Source of the DNA: Nitrospirillum pindoramense | GTDB lineage: Bacteria; Pseudomonadota; Alphaproteobacteria; Azospirillales; Azospirillaceae | Length of the DNA stretch: 64,000 nt | Assembly: GCF_007827955.1 (NCBI RefSeq) | Contig: NZ_VITR01000008.1 | Coordinates: 62,001-126,000 of the forward strand | Direction: 5' to 3' | Shown: positions 34,124-42,171 of the stretch, piece by piece | Layout of the letters: the number at the start of each line of letters is the position of its first letter | Numbering within the stretch: position 1 is the first letter of the stretch | The notes under the pieces: generated by a model | Databases searched by the model: none | Seen by the model: the letters and a program-made list of their open reading frames with translations, nothing else | What the model was told of the DNA's origin: nothing | Made by a program: the position numbers and the translations under genes

Positions 34124-34137
34124 CATACCACGGTATG
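34124..34137. promoter_or_regulatory. Palindromic operator candidate CATACC-AC-GGTATG (site 1)
   Basis: A perfect 6-2-6 palindrome 102 bases before the start of the molybdenum hydroxylase operon. The same arms occur exactly at 42904-42917 and with two changes at 40701-40714, both in divergent regulator intergenic regions. Size and spacing suit a dimeric LuxR/FixJ-type or AraC-partner regulator. Confidence 0.55.
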
Positions 34138-34141
34138 AATG

Positions 34142-34161
34142 CCCAAGTTTAAACCCTTGGG
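34142..34161. promoter_or_regulatory. Inverted repeat CCCAAG-N8-CTTGGG next to palindrome site 1
   Basis: Six-base arms (34142-34147 and 34156-34161) flank an 8-base spacer that is itself part of the palindrome GTTTAAAC (34147-34154). It lies 4 bases downstream of palindrome site 1, in the promoter region of the Mo hydroxylase operon. Its role is unknown; a second operator is possible. Confidence 0.35.
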
Positions 34162-34238
34162 TAACAGTTGAGCCTGCGAAGCGATGCGTGCTTTCAGGGC
34201 ACGCAGCGGCATCGGCTGCCGCCAGAACGGGGAATTCC

Positions 34239-34694
34239 ATGATCAAGATTTCCATCAACGGCACCGTCCACGATGTGGAGGTGGAGCAGGACACACCGCT
34301 GCTGTGGGTATTGCGGGATGTCTTGGGCATGACGGGCACCAAATTCGGCTGTGGCGTCGCCCAGTGCGGCGCCTGCACCGTGCATGTGGACGGCACGCCC
34401 GTGCGTTCCTGCCAGTTGGCCGTGGGTGATGTGGGCGACATGCCCGTCGTCACCATTGAAGGCATCGGCGCCACCCCCGCCGGCGCCAAGGTGCAGAAGG
34501 CGTGGATGGATCTTCAGGTGGCGCAGTGCGGCTACTGCCAGTCGGGCCAGATCATGGCCGCCGCGGCGCTGCTGACGCAGACGCCGGCGCCCACGGACGC
34601 CGACATCGACGCCGCCATGGCGGGAAACATCTGCCGCTGCGGCACCTATGTCCGCATCCGCGACGGCGTGAAGCGCGCCGCCTCTCAAGCCTGA
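34239..34694 (+). CDS. Xanthine-oxidase-family Fe-S subunit (IorA-like, 2x[2Fe-2S])
   Basis: 151 residues. The N-terminal plant-type ferredoxin domain has [20 protein letters not shown] plus a later Cys. The C-terminal helical domain has [16 protein letters not shown] and [11 protein letters not shown]. These eight cysteines bind the two [2Fe-2S] clusters. It passes electrons from the Mo site of the large subunit toward the cytochrome c encoded third. It has no signal of its own; the folded pair is probably exported together by the Tat signal on the large subunit. GGGGAA precedes the start. It is the first gene of a three-gene operon. Confidence 0.93.
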   Translation: MIKISINGTVHDVEVEQDTPLLWVLRDVLGMTGTKFGCGVAQCGACTVHVDGTPVRSCQLAVGDVGDMPVVTIEGIGATPAGAKVQKAWMDLQVAQCGYCQSGQIMAAAALLTQTPAPTDADIDAAMAGNICRCGTYVRIRDGVKRAASQA

Positions 34695-34703
34695 GGTGAG
34701 TTG

Positions 34704-36884
34704 ATGGACATGCAACCCTCCCCCTCTCCCTCTGGCGCCTCGCGCCGTGACCTGCTGCGCGGCCTGGCCTATGGCGGCCTGCTGCTGGCCGTGGGTCTGC
34801 CCCTGGGCCGTTTGGCCGTGGCGCGCGAGGACGCGCCCACCGTTTTCGCGCCCGACGCCTTCATCCGCATTGCCAGCGATGGCGCCGCGACCCTGATCAT
34901 GCCCCAGGTGGAAATGGGCCAGGGCATCTATACCGCCATGACCATGCTCATCGCGGAGGAGCTGGATTTGCCGTTGGCCGCCGTCCGGCTGGAGGCGGCG
35001 CCGCCCAGCGACGCGCTTTACGGCAATCCGATCTTCAAGGTGCAGGCCACCGGTGGCTCCACCTCCGTCCGCGCCTATTGGACGCCCATGCGCAAGGCCG
35101 GCGCGGCGGCGCGGGCGATGTTGGTGCAGGCGGCGGCCAAGCGCTGGCAGGTGGATCCGGCGGCGTGCGAAACCCAGGACGGCATCGTCCGGCATGCCGC
35201 CAGCGGCCGGTCCCTGCCTTACGGCGAGCTGGCCGCGGCGGCGTCCCACATGACCCCGCCATCAGATCCGCCGCTGAAAGATCCAAAGACCTTCCGCCTG
35301 TTGGGCAAGACGCAGACCCGCCTGGATATCGAGGCCAAGGGCAACGGCACGGCCAAGTATGGCATCGACGCCCTGCCGCCGGGCGTGAAGGTCGCCACCC
35401 TATCCAGCTGCCCCGTGCCCGGCGGCAAGATCCGCCGCGTTGACGACACCCAGGCGCGGGCCGTGGCCGGCGTTCGTCAGGTGGTGGTTCTGGAGGATTT
35501 GGTGGCCGTGGTCGGGGACCACATGTGGGCCGCCAAGAAGGGCCTGGACAAGCTGGTCATCGAGTGGGACGAGGGGCCGAACGCCACGCTCTCGACGGAA
35601 AGCCTGCGTGCGGCGATGCACGAGGCGGCGAAGCGGCCGGGCGTGCCGGTCAAAAGCGAAGGCGCGGACGTCCGCCCGGGCGACGCCGGGGTGATCAGCG
35701 CCAGCTATGAGCTGCCCTTCCTGGCGCACGCCCCCATGGAGCCGATGAATTGCACCGTGCACCTGCGGCCGGGCGCCTGTGAGATCTGGATCGGCACCCA
35801 GGTGATGACCATGGTCCAGGCCAAGGCGGCCCAGGCCGCCGGCCTCAAACCCGACCAGATCACCATCCACAACCACCTGTTGGGCGGCGGCTTTGGCCGG
35901 CGGCTGGAGGTGGACATGGTGGACAAGGCGGTGCGCATCGCCGCCCACGTGGATGGCCCGGTCAAGGTGGTGTGGACGCGGGAGGAGGACATCCAGAAGG
36001 CGATGTACCGCTCCACCTACGGCAGTTGGCTGTCCGCCCGACTGGAAAACGGCAAGCCGGTGGCCTGGCGTCACACGGTCGTGGGACCCTCCGTCATCGC
36101 CCGCTGGCTGCCCCCGGCGTTCAGCGGCGGCGTCGACATCGACGCCATCGACGGCGCCGCCGACCAGCCCTACGCCGTCGGCGGCTTCCATGTCGACTAT
36201 GTGCGCCATGAGCCGCAAGGCGTGCCCACCTGCTTCTGGCGCGGCGTGGGCCCCAATAACAACATCTTCAGCGTGGAAAGCTTCATCGACCGGCTGGCGC
36301 GCGAAGCCAAGAACGACCCGCTGGACTTCCGCCGCGCCTTGTTGACCGCCAACCCGCGGGCCTTGCAGGTGCTGAACACGGCGGCGGCGCATGCCGGCTG
36401 GGGTACCCCCCTGGCCGCCAAGGCGGGCGAGCGGGTGGGCCGGGGCATTTGCCTGCAAACGGTCTTCGGCAGCTTCCTCTCGACCATCGCCGAGGTGGCG
36501 GTGGGCGACGACGGCACGGTACGGGTGCGCCGCCTGGTCACCGCCGTCGATTGCGGCATGGTGGTGAACCCGGACGGCGTGATCTCCCAAATCCAGGGTG
36601 GCTTGGTCTTCGGCCTGTCGGCGGCGCTGCACGGCCGCATCACGTTCGAGAAGGGCCGGGTGCAGCAGAGCAATTTCCACGATTACCGCGTCGTCCGCAT
36701 CGATGAGATGCCGGCGGTCGAGGTGCATCTGGTCCCCTCCACCGAGGCCCCCGGCGGCATCGGCGAGCCTGGAACCACCACCGTGCAGCCCGCCGTGGCC
36801 AATGCCATCTACGCCGCCACCGGGGTGCAGCTGACGCGCATGCCCATCGACCAGACATTGCTTGCCAAGGGGGGGCGGACCTGA
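34704..36884 (+). CDS. Xanthine-oxidase-family molybdenum subunit with Tat signal (IorB / aldehyde dehydrogenase-like)
   Basis: About 726 residues. The start at 34704 has GAGGTGAG just upstream. The Tat signal is SRRDLLRGLAYGGLLLAVG. The molybdopterin-binding domain has GGGFGRRLEVDMVDKAVRIA, CFWRGVGPNNN and the catalytic-Glu motif GGIGEPGT near the C-terminus. The split, periplasmic, cytochrome-linked form is like isoquinoline 1-oxidoreductase (IorB) and membrane-linked aldehyde or nicotinate dehydrogenases. It hydroxylates an N-heterocycle or oxidises an aldehyde; the substrate cannot be fixed from sequence. Palindrome site 1 lies in its operon's promoter region. Confidence 0.9.
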   Translation: MDMQPSPSPSGASRRDLLRGLAYGGLLLAVGLPLGRLAVAREDAPTVFAPDAFIRIASDGAATLIMPQVEMGQGIYTAMTMLIAEELDLPLAAVRLEAAPPSDALYGNPIFKVQATGGSTSVRAYWTPMRKAGAAARAMLVQAAAKRWQVDPAACETQDGIVRHAASGRSLPYGELAAAASHMTPPSDPPLKDPKTFRLLGKTQTRLDIEAKGNGTAKYGIDALPPGVKVATLSSCPVPGGKIRRVDDTQARAVAGVRQVVVLEDLVAVVGDHMWAAKKGLDKLVIEWDEGPNATLSTESLRAAMHEAAKRPGVPVKSEGADVRPGDAGVISASYELPFLAHAPMEPMNCTVHLRPGACEIWIGTQVMTMVQAKAAQAAGLKPDQITIHNHLLGGGFGRRLEVDMVDKAVRIAAHVDGPVKVVWTREEDIQKAMYRSTYGSWLSARLENGKPVAWRHTVVGPSVIARWLPPAFSGGVDIDAIDGAADQPYAVGGFHVDYVRHEPQGVPTCFWRGVGPNNNIFSVESFIDRLAREAKNDPLDFRRALLTANPRALQVLNTAAAHAGWGTPLAAKAGERVGRGICLQTVFGSFLSTIAEVAVGDDGTVRVRRLVTAVDCGMVVNPDGVISQIQGGLVFGLSAALHGRITFEKGRVQQSNFHDYRVVRIDEMPAVEVHLVPSTEAPGGIGEPGTTTVQPAVANAIYAATGVQLTRMPIDQTLLAKGGRT

Positions 36885-38215
36885 TGCGTGGAACCACGAA
36901 AAGAAGGGCGCTGATCGCCGCCGGGGTCGTCGTTGCCGCTGGCGCCGCGGTTCTCGCCCATGCGGTCTTCCTACCCGGCCCCCTGGATTTCGCCAAGGGG
37001 ACGCGGGTCTCGCTGGCGGACTACAAGGGGCCCTCGCCCACCGGCGTTCCCAAGGAACTGGCCAACGCCGCCGTGCTGGAGCGGGGCGCCTATCTGACGG
37101 CGGCCGCCGACTGCCAGGCCTGTCATACGGCGGAGGGGGGAACACCCTATGCCGGTGGCCGGCCGTTCAAGCTACCCTTTGGCACGCTCTACACCCCCAA
37201 CATCACGCCGGACGCCGAAACCGGCATCGGCCGCTGGACGGACGCGGACTTCCTGAAGGCGGTGCATAAGGGGGTGGCGCCGGGTGGGCGGCATCTTTAC
37301 CCGGCCTTCCCCTACGCCTCATACACCCTGATGACGGATGAGGACGTGCTGGCCATCAAGGCCTATCTGTTCTCCCTGGCGCCGGTGCGGCGGGCGAACC
37401 TGCCCGACACTTTCTCCTTCCCCTTCAACCAGCGTTGGCTCATGGCGGTCTGGGGGGCGTTCTTCAATCCCGGCCATCGGTTCGAGCCCGTCGCCGACCG
37501 GGGGCCCGAGTGGAACCGCGGCGCCTATCTGGTCGAAGGCGCCGCCCACTGCGGTGAATGCCATACCCCCCGCACCCTGTTCCAGGCGATGGATACCCGG
37601 CACAAGTTCGCCGGCGGCCAAGCGGAGGGCTGGAACGCCTATAACATCACCCCGGACCAGACCAGCGGCATCGGCACGTGGTCGGCGCCGGAGATCGAGG
37701 CCTATCTGGCGCAGGGGCATGCCAAGGGCCGCAGCGTCGCCTCCGGCCCCATGCGCGAGGCGGTCGAGCTGAGCTTCTCCAAGCTGGTCCCATCCGACAT
37801 CGTGGCCATCCGAACCTATCTGCAAAGCGTGCCGGCGGTGCACACCGACCTGCCGGCCCCCGCCGGCCCCGCGCCGCGCGACCATGGCACCGCCGTGGCG
37901 GGCGCCATCGACGGCAAGCGCATGTTCGAAGGGGCCTGCGCCAGTTGCCATGCCTGGAGCGGTGCCGGGGTCAATTCGGCCGACGCGCAGTTGACGGCCA
38001 AGCGGGCGGTGAACGACCCCAGCGCCGCCAACGTCGCCCTGATGATCCTGAAAGGCTCCGGCCCGCAGGTGGCGGGACGCCCCTACATGCCCGGCTTCGC
38101 CGGCGCCTACTCGGATGAGGAAATCGCCGCCGTGGCCAATTACGTCACCGCCCGGTTCGGTGCCGTCGCGTCGACGATCACCGCCCAGGACGTCGCCCGC
38201 CTGAGGGCCGACTGA
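36884..38215 (+). CDS. Tri-haem cytochrome c, electron acceptor of the Mo hydroxylase
   Basis: 443 residues; the start overlaps the previous stop (TGATG at 36882-36886). An N-terminal hydrophobic anchor or signal (about 8-28) is followed by three c-type haem motifs: CQACH (C77), CGECH (C223) and CASCH (C352). Downstream Met ligands lie in regions such as MPGF. This is the cytochrome subunit type of alcohol/aldehyde dehydrogenases, which passes electrons to quinone or terminal oxidases. Its place as third gene makes a complete periplasmic dehydrogenase complex. Confidence 0.92.
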   Translation: MRGTTKRRALIAAGVVVAAGAAVLAHAVFLPGPLDFAKGTRVSLADYKGPSPTGVPKELANAAVLERGAYLTAAADCQACHTAEGGTPYAGGRPFKLPFGTLYTPNITPDAETGIGRWTDADFLKAVHKGVAPGGRHLYPAFPYASYTLMTDEDVLAIKAYLFSLAPVRRANLPDTFSFPFNQRWLMAVWGAFFNPGHRFEPVADRGPEWNRGAYLVEGAAHCGECHTPRTLFQAMDTRHKFAGGQAEGWNAYNITPDQTSGIGTWSAPEIEAYLAQGHAKGRSVASGPMREAVELSFSKLVPSDIVAIRTYLQSVPAVHTDLPAPAGPAPRDHGTAVAGAIDGKRMFEGACASCHAWSGAGVNSADAQLTAKRAVNDPSAANVALMILKGSGPQVAGRPYMPGFAGAYSDEEIAAVANYVTARFGAVASTITAQDVARLRAD

Positions 38216-38230
38216 CGCAGCGACACAAGG

Positions 38231-38250
38231 CCGGCTGGCCCCCCAGCCGG
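38231..38250 (+). terminator. Hairpin after the cytochrome c gene
   Basis: An 8-base stem CCGGCTGG / CCAGCCGG with a 4-base loop, starting 16 bases after the stop codon. It is followed by a C-rich rather than T-rich stretch, so terminator function is probable but not typical. Confidence 0.5.
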
Positions 38251-38341
38251 TCCCCCGCTTATGATGCGCGCCTGGGGATGACTTATACCAAGTAGCGATG
38301 ATCCTGACCTATGGCCAGGCCCATCGCCCTCAATCGCCGGC

Positions 38342-38399
38342 GCCGCCATCCGGCGGCTTGGCTTCCGCGCCTTATGGCGCGCGGCGGCAGTCGCCGCCG
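38342..38399. repeat. Three tandem tetraloop hairpins (REP-like element)
   Basis: Three consecutive perfect hairpins, each with a 4-base loop: GCCGCC-ATCC-GGCGGC (38342-38357), CGCGCC-TTAT-GGCGCG (38366-38381) and CGGCGGC-AGTC-GCCGCCG (38382-38399). They occupy most of the intergenic region between the Mo operon and the converging FixJ-type regulator gene. It could be a REP-type repeat, a compound terminator or a structured RNA. Confidence 0.5.
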
Positions 38400-38437
38400 A
38401 TACCAGAGAGATGAATGGAAATCATCGCTCCTTGGTA

Positions 38438-39067
38438 TTACTTCAAAGCCAAGCGCCGTACCTTTTGGATCATGTCGGCGACGCTGCGGGCCTTCAGTTT
38501 GCGGAAGGCGCTGCTGCGGTGCATTTTCACGGTGATTTCGGCGATGCCCATCTCAAACGCGATCTGCTTGTTCAGCAGGCCCCGGTCCACCGCCTTCAGC
38601 ACCTCCACCTCGCGGGGGGTGAGTTGGGCGGCCAGTTGGCGCAGCTCGTCCAGGTCCCGTTCCTCCCGCCGCCGCTGGGCGTCCACGCGCAAGGCGCCGG
38701 ACACGGCGTCCAGCAGCTCCTGCTCCCGGAACGGTTTGGGCAGGAAGTCCACGGCGCCTGACTTCATGGCCTGCACCGACATGGGAACGTCGGCATGGCC
38801 GGAGATGAAGATGATGGGCAGCCGGGTTCCGGTCGCGTTCAGGCGGCTCTGAAATTCCAGTCCGCTTTCCCCCGGCAAGCGCACGTCCAGCACCAGGCAA
38901 CTGGGGCGGTCCGGCAAGCTGTCGGCGAGAAAGTCCCGGGTCGAGGGATAGTTCTTCACATTGAGGCCGACGGACCGGAAAAGATCGGTCACGCCGCCGC
39001 GCACATCCTCATCATCATCGACGACGTAAACGAAAGGCGCGTCCTGAACGAGCTCGGTCTTGGTCAT
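38438..39067 (-). CDS. FixJ-type response regulator (REC + LuxR HTH), paralogue A
   Basis: 209 residues. The receiver has acidic residues DDDED, phospho-Asp D61 (LVLDVRLPG) and the switch Lys in LPKPFREQELL. The C-terminal LuxR/GerE helix-turn-helix is LTPREVEVLKAVDRGLLNKQIAFEMGIAEITVKMH. It is very similar to the regulator at 42172-42813, so the two are duplicates. It probably activates transcription when phosphorylated by one of the FixL-like kinases nearby (32.0 or 40.9 kb). It converges on the Mo hydroxylase operon. Confidence 0.92.
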   Translation of the reverse strand: MTKTELVQDAPFVYVVDDDEDVRGGVTDLFRSVGLNVKNYPSTRDFLADSLPDRPSCLVLDVRLPGESGLEFQSRLNATGTRLPIIFISGHADVPMSVQAMKSGAVDFLPKPFREQELLDAVSGALRVDAQRRREERDLDELRQLAAQLTPREVEVLKAVDRGLLNKQIAFEMGIAEITVKMHRSSAFRKLKARSVADMIQKVRRLALK

Positions 39068-39379
39068 GGGGGTGGTGCGTCGCGTCGAGGGCGGAAAGGG
39101 GGAAATGATACGGGCGTGTGGAACCCGTAGCCATGACCATTCCTTAACAATCGACTGACACTATAACACAAGGCGTCCGTAATCGCAAAAATCCCAGATC
39201 ATATCCTGAGGCGGGGCAATGCTCATGCCGGCCGGCTAGGTAACGAAGTGTGATCCACCCATTCGGTATAGTGAAAGAAGGCGATATCTTATTTCAGGAA
39301 GCGGTCTTCCAGGTGGCGCGGGGGCCGCTTTGTTTATTTTGGTTGTGGCATGAGGCAATCACGGCCTGTGTCCTCGCGG
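39068..39379. other. Intergenic region upstream of FixJ-type regulator A
   Basis: About 312 bases with no gene. The left part (39130-39175) is AT-richer and probably holds the regulator's promoter. TCGGTATA (39263-39270) matches half of the regional palindrome. No hairpin with a T-run is seen. Confidence 0.4.
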
Positions 39380-39766
39380 TCAGGCCGAAGGCGCCAGTGC
39401 CCGTTCGACGCTGGCGATCAGCGCCTCGGGATTGCAGGGCTTTTCAAAGAAATCGTGGACGTTCAGCTTGCGCGCGCGGGTGCGGACCTGTTCGCTGGGG
39501 AACGCCGTCAGGAGAATGACGGCGCACGTCACGTCCCGCTTGCGCAACAGCGGCTGGATTTCCAGGCCGGACATGCCAGGCATCTGGATGTCGGATATGA
39601 CGCAGTCGACCAGCCCCAGGTCCGATGCCAGGAACTCCTCCGCCGACGCGAACGCCATCGTGGCGTAGCCGAAGGACTGCAACAGGTCCTCCAGACTTGT
39701 CCGGACGGACGCGTCGTCGTCAATCACAGCAACAGCCTTCTCAGCGGTCATCCCGGTCGCTTTCAC
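39380..39766 (-). CDS. Stand-alone receiver-domain protein
   Basis: About 128 residues, consisting only of a receiver domain: acidic DDDAS, phospho-Asp D59 (VISDIQMPG), Thr in LLTAFPS, Lys in FFEKPCNPE. The start is GTG 39766 with AGGA upstream, or ATG 39751. With no output domain it could be a phosphate sink, a relay between kinases, or a regulator by protein contact. It sits between the FixJ-type regulator and an AraC-type gene, all on the same strand. Confidence 0.9.
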   Translation of the reverse strand: MKATGMTAEKAVAVIDDDASVRTSLEDLLQSFGYATMAFASAEEFLASDLGLVDCVISDIQMPGMSGLEIQPLLRKRDVTCAVILLTAFPSEQVRTRARKLNVHDFFEKPCNPEALIASVERALAPSA

Positions 39767-39896
39767 TCATCCTGGTTCCGGTCCCGCCCCCGCCGACCAC
39801 ACGTCGCCCTGGCCGCGTCCGATCGCAAGCCCCGGCCCCTAAAGACAACCAAGACATTTAAACTATTATGAATCGCTGGAGGTATTTACCACCGGG

Positions 39897-39918
39897 CCCG
39901 GGCCCTGGCGAGCCCGGG
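39897..39918 (-). terminator. Hairpin after the AraC-type gene
   Basis: CCCGGGC (39897-39903) and GCCCGGG (39912-39918) form a 7-base stem with an 8-base loop, about 45 bases beyond the stop of the AraC-type gene on the minus strand. No T-run is present. It may separate that gene from the receiver gene downstream. Confidence 0.45.
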
Positions 39919-39961
39919 TGCCATCGGAAACAGAAACGACGCGGCCCCGCCCCCCAAGCCA

Positions 39962-40597
39962 TCATTGCGCCAGTCGAGCGGCGACGGTGTCCTGCGGCCC
40001 CGGGTGCCAATTCCGTTTCCAGGTCCGGCGCCAGCGCAGCGGCGTTTCGCCCACTAGGCGGCGAAAGATGCGGGAGAAATGGGCCTGATCGCAGAAGCCG
40101 CAGGCGCAGGCGACCTCGCTCAAGGTGTCGTTGGTCGACAGCATCAGCATCTGCGCCCGGCGTATGCGCTTCTTGGCGACGAAATCGCGGGGCGTCTCCC
40201 CCACCGTCACCTTGAAGGCGCGCGCGAAATAGGAATAGCTGAGACGGCTGACCTCCGCGAGTTCCTTCAGAAGGATGGGCAGCGCCAGCCCCTTCTCGAT
40301 ATGGTCCATAACCTGCTTGAGCTGCCATGGTGTCAGACCTCCCTTGCCCGGACATCCCCGGGCGACAGGCGTCACGGAAACCAACTCCACCCCCTCGCGT
40401 CCGGGGTCCATGATTCCAAGAACGCTGGTTATTTCTTCAAGGTACTCCCGAACGGCCGACAGATCGAAATCCAGCGCGTCCCTGGCGTTGATCGCCAGGG
40501 ACATCAGCCGTTCCGCCTGGCCGCCGTCGGCCCCGCCATGCTTCGCACCGATCTGTTCCGCCGCGTACGCGTCGGCCCCTTGCGCATACTGATCCAT
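39962..40597 (-). CDS. AraC-family transcription regulator
   Basis: About 211 residues from ATG 40597, which has GGGGAG 6 bases upstream; ATG 40618 is an alternative. The C-terminal double helix-turn-helix is typical: ILLKELAEVSRLSYSYFARAFKVTVGETPRDFV, then LSEVACACGFCDQAHFSRIFRRLVGETPLRW. The N-terminal 100 residues lack a cupin sensor and resemble no effector domain I know, so the input is unclear. It is divergent from the kinase at 40.9 kb, with two palindromic sites in the shared promoter region. Confidence 0.88.
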   Translation of the reverse strand: MDQYAQGADAYAAEQIGAKHGGADGGQAERLMSLAINARDALDFDLSAVREYLEEITSVLGIMDPGREGVELVSVTPVARGCPGKGGLTPWQLKQVMDHIEKGLALPILLKELAEVSRLSYSYFARAFKVTVGETPRDFVAKKRIRRAQMLMLSTNDTLSEVACACGFCDQAHFSRIFRRLVGETPLRWRRTWKRNWHPGPQDTVAARLAQ

Positions 40598-40679
40598 GGT
40601 CCACTCCCCATCAAACAAGGCGGGAGCATCGTGATTTGGTGGGTGAAGTTATGGAATCGTACGCATGCTGGTGCCAACC

Positions 40680-40692
40680 CCTACCGGGTAGG
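40680..40692. promoter_or_regulatory. Palindrome CCTACC-G-GGTAGG (partner of site 2)
   Basis: A perfect 6-1-6 palindrome in the divergent AraC/kinase intergenic region. Its centre is about 21 bases, two helical turns, from the palindrome at 40701-40714, and the arms share the TACC/GGTA core. This suggests two dimers binding side by side on one face. Confidence 0.4.
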
Positions 40693-40700
40693 TGATACCC

Positions 40701-40714
40701 TATACCGTGGTCTG
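40701..40714. promoter_or_regulatory. Palindromic operator candidate TATACC-GT-GGTCTG (site 2)
   Basis: It matches CATACC-N2-GGTATG in 10 of 12 arm positions and lies in the divergent promoter region between the AraC-type gene and the kinase gene, the same kind of location as site 3. Confidence 0.45.
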
Positions 40715-40871
40715 GGGTGGGGGCGCGGACGACCCTCCCCCGGTTTAAGGTCCAAGATCATCCGAAACCGATAAATTGCGTCTTGAGGCGCCGGCGACAG
40801 CCCACGGGGGCCGCCGGAATGGAGCGATCGCGCTTCCACCCCTATCGGCCCACCCCTCAGACGCGACGACA

Positions 40872-42152
40872 ATGACCCAGGATTTGCCGACCCTTATCCT
40901 CGCAGCGGGGGTGTCGCTCTGCGTGTTCGCCGGGCTGCTGGTCAGCTGCTTCCAGCGCTACCGGGCCTTCAGGCGCGCCTATTTCGATGACGCGCCCATC
41001 CCCATGCTGATCGAGGACTGGTCCGGCGTCCGTTCCTTCCTGGCGGCCCTGAGGGCGAAGGGGGTCACCGATGTGGTTGCCCACCTGCAGGCCCACCCAG
41101 ACCTGGTGCGGGACCACCGCAGGTACCATCGGTTCGTGGATGCCAACGATGCCGTGCTGCGTTTGCTGGGCGCGCGCGACAAGGTCCATTTCCAGGAGAT
41201 CGCGCCACAATTGCTGCCCGCCAACCGGGAGATCATTACCCGCGTCTATCAGGCCCTGCTGGACGGCAAGGTGTCGGCCCAGGGTGAACGGCTGCTGCAT
41301 ACCATCGATGGCCGCGTGGTGCCGGTCATTTGGCGCGCCACCTTGCCATCCTCCGGCGACGCGCGCCGCATCCTGTTTTACGCCTTCGATGTCAGCGACC
41401 AGAAGCGCGCGCAGGAGATGGTCTTGAACGCGCGGGGCGATTTGGCGCATGCCGCCCGGGTTTCCACGGTTGGAGAGTTGAGCGCATCCATCGCCCATGA
41501 CGTGGCGCAGCCCATCGCGGCCATCGCGGCCTCCGCCGTCGCGGCGGAACAGTGGCTGTTGCGGGCGGAACCCTCGACCGACAGGGCGCTGAACGCCTTG
41601 TACCAGATCCGCCGCAACGCCCAGCGGGCCAGCGATGTCGTGGGCCGCATCAAGACCTTCCTGCGCAAGGCACCCAAACGCACCACCACCAGCGCCGATG
41701 CCTTGGTCAAGGACGCGCTGGCGCTGATCGATAGTGAAGCGCACCTCTACGACGTGACCATCCGGACGCTGATCGAAGCGGACCTTCCCGCCGTGCGGGT
41801 GGACGAGGTGGAGATAAAGCAGGTGATCCTCAATCTGGCCCTCAACGCCATGCAGGCCATGGCGCAGGCACAGATGTCAGAGCGCGTGGTCACGGTGGCT
41901 GTTTGCGACAAGGAGCGGGACGGCGGGGTGGAGGTTCAAATCCGCGACAACGGCCCGGGAATGAGCGAAGAAACCTTAAGCCGGATTTTCGAACCCTTCT
42001 TCTCCACCAAGGAGGATGGCATGGGGCTGGGCCTGGTCATCTGCAAATCCATCATCAATAGCCACGGTGGCGACCTGTCCGTGGTGAGCGTGGAGAAGCT
42101 GGGAACCATCTTCCGCTTCATTCTGCCGTATGACCGGCAGATGTTCCGCTGA
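40872..42152 (+). CDS. Membrane-anchored PAS sensor histidine kinase
   Basis: 426 residues from ATG 40872. One N-terminal membrane helix (about 6-27). The sensor module has LRAKGVTDVVAHLQAHPDLV and a PAS-like part ending FYAFDVSDQKRAQE. The H-box is SIAHDVAQPIAAIAA (about 232-246), with NLALNAMQAMAQ, DNGPGMSEE and GMGLGLVICKS. It shares the sensor module with the kinases at 21.8 and 32.0 kb. It converges on the second FixJ-type regulator with a 19-base gap, the likeliest cognate pair here. Confidence 0.9.
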   Translation: MTQDLPTLILAAGVSLCVFAGLLVSCFQRYRAFRRAYFDDAPIPMLIEDWSGVRSFLAALRAKGVTDVVAHLQAHPDLVRDHRRYHRFVDANDAVLRLLGARDKVHFQEIAPQLLPANREIITRVYQALLDGKVSAQGERLLHTIDGRVVPVIWRATLPSSGDARRILFYAFDVSDQKRAQEMVLNARGDLAHAARVSTVGELSASIAHDVAQPIAAIAASAVAAEQWLLRAEPSTDRALNALYQIRRNAQRASDVVGRIKTFLRKAPKRTTTSADALVKDALALIDSEAHLYDVTIRTLIEADLPAVRVDEVEIKQVILNLALNAMQAMAQAQMSERVVTVAVCDKERDGGVEVQIRDNGPGMSEETLSRIFEPFFSTKEDGMGLGLVICKSIINSHGGDLSVVSVEKLGTIFRFILPYDRQMFR

Positions 42153-42171
42153 TGCCCCCCGGTCCGGCGCG

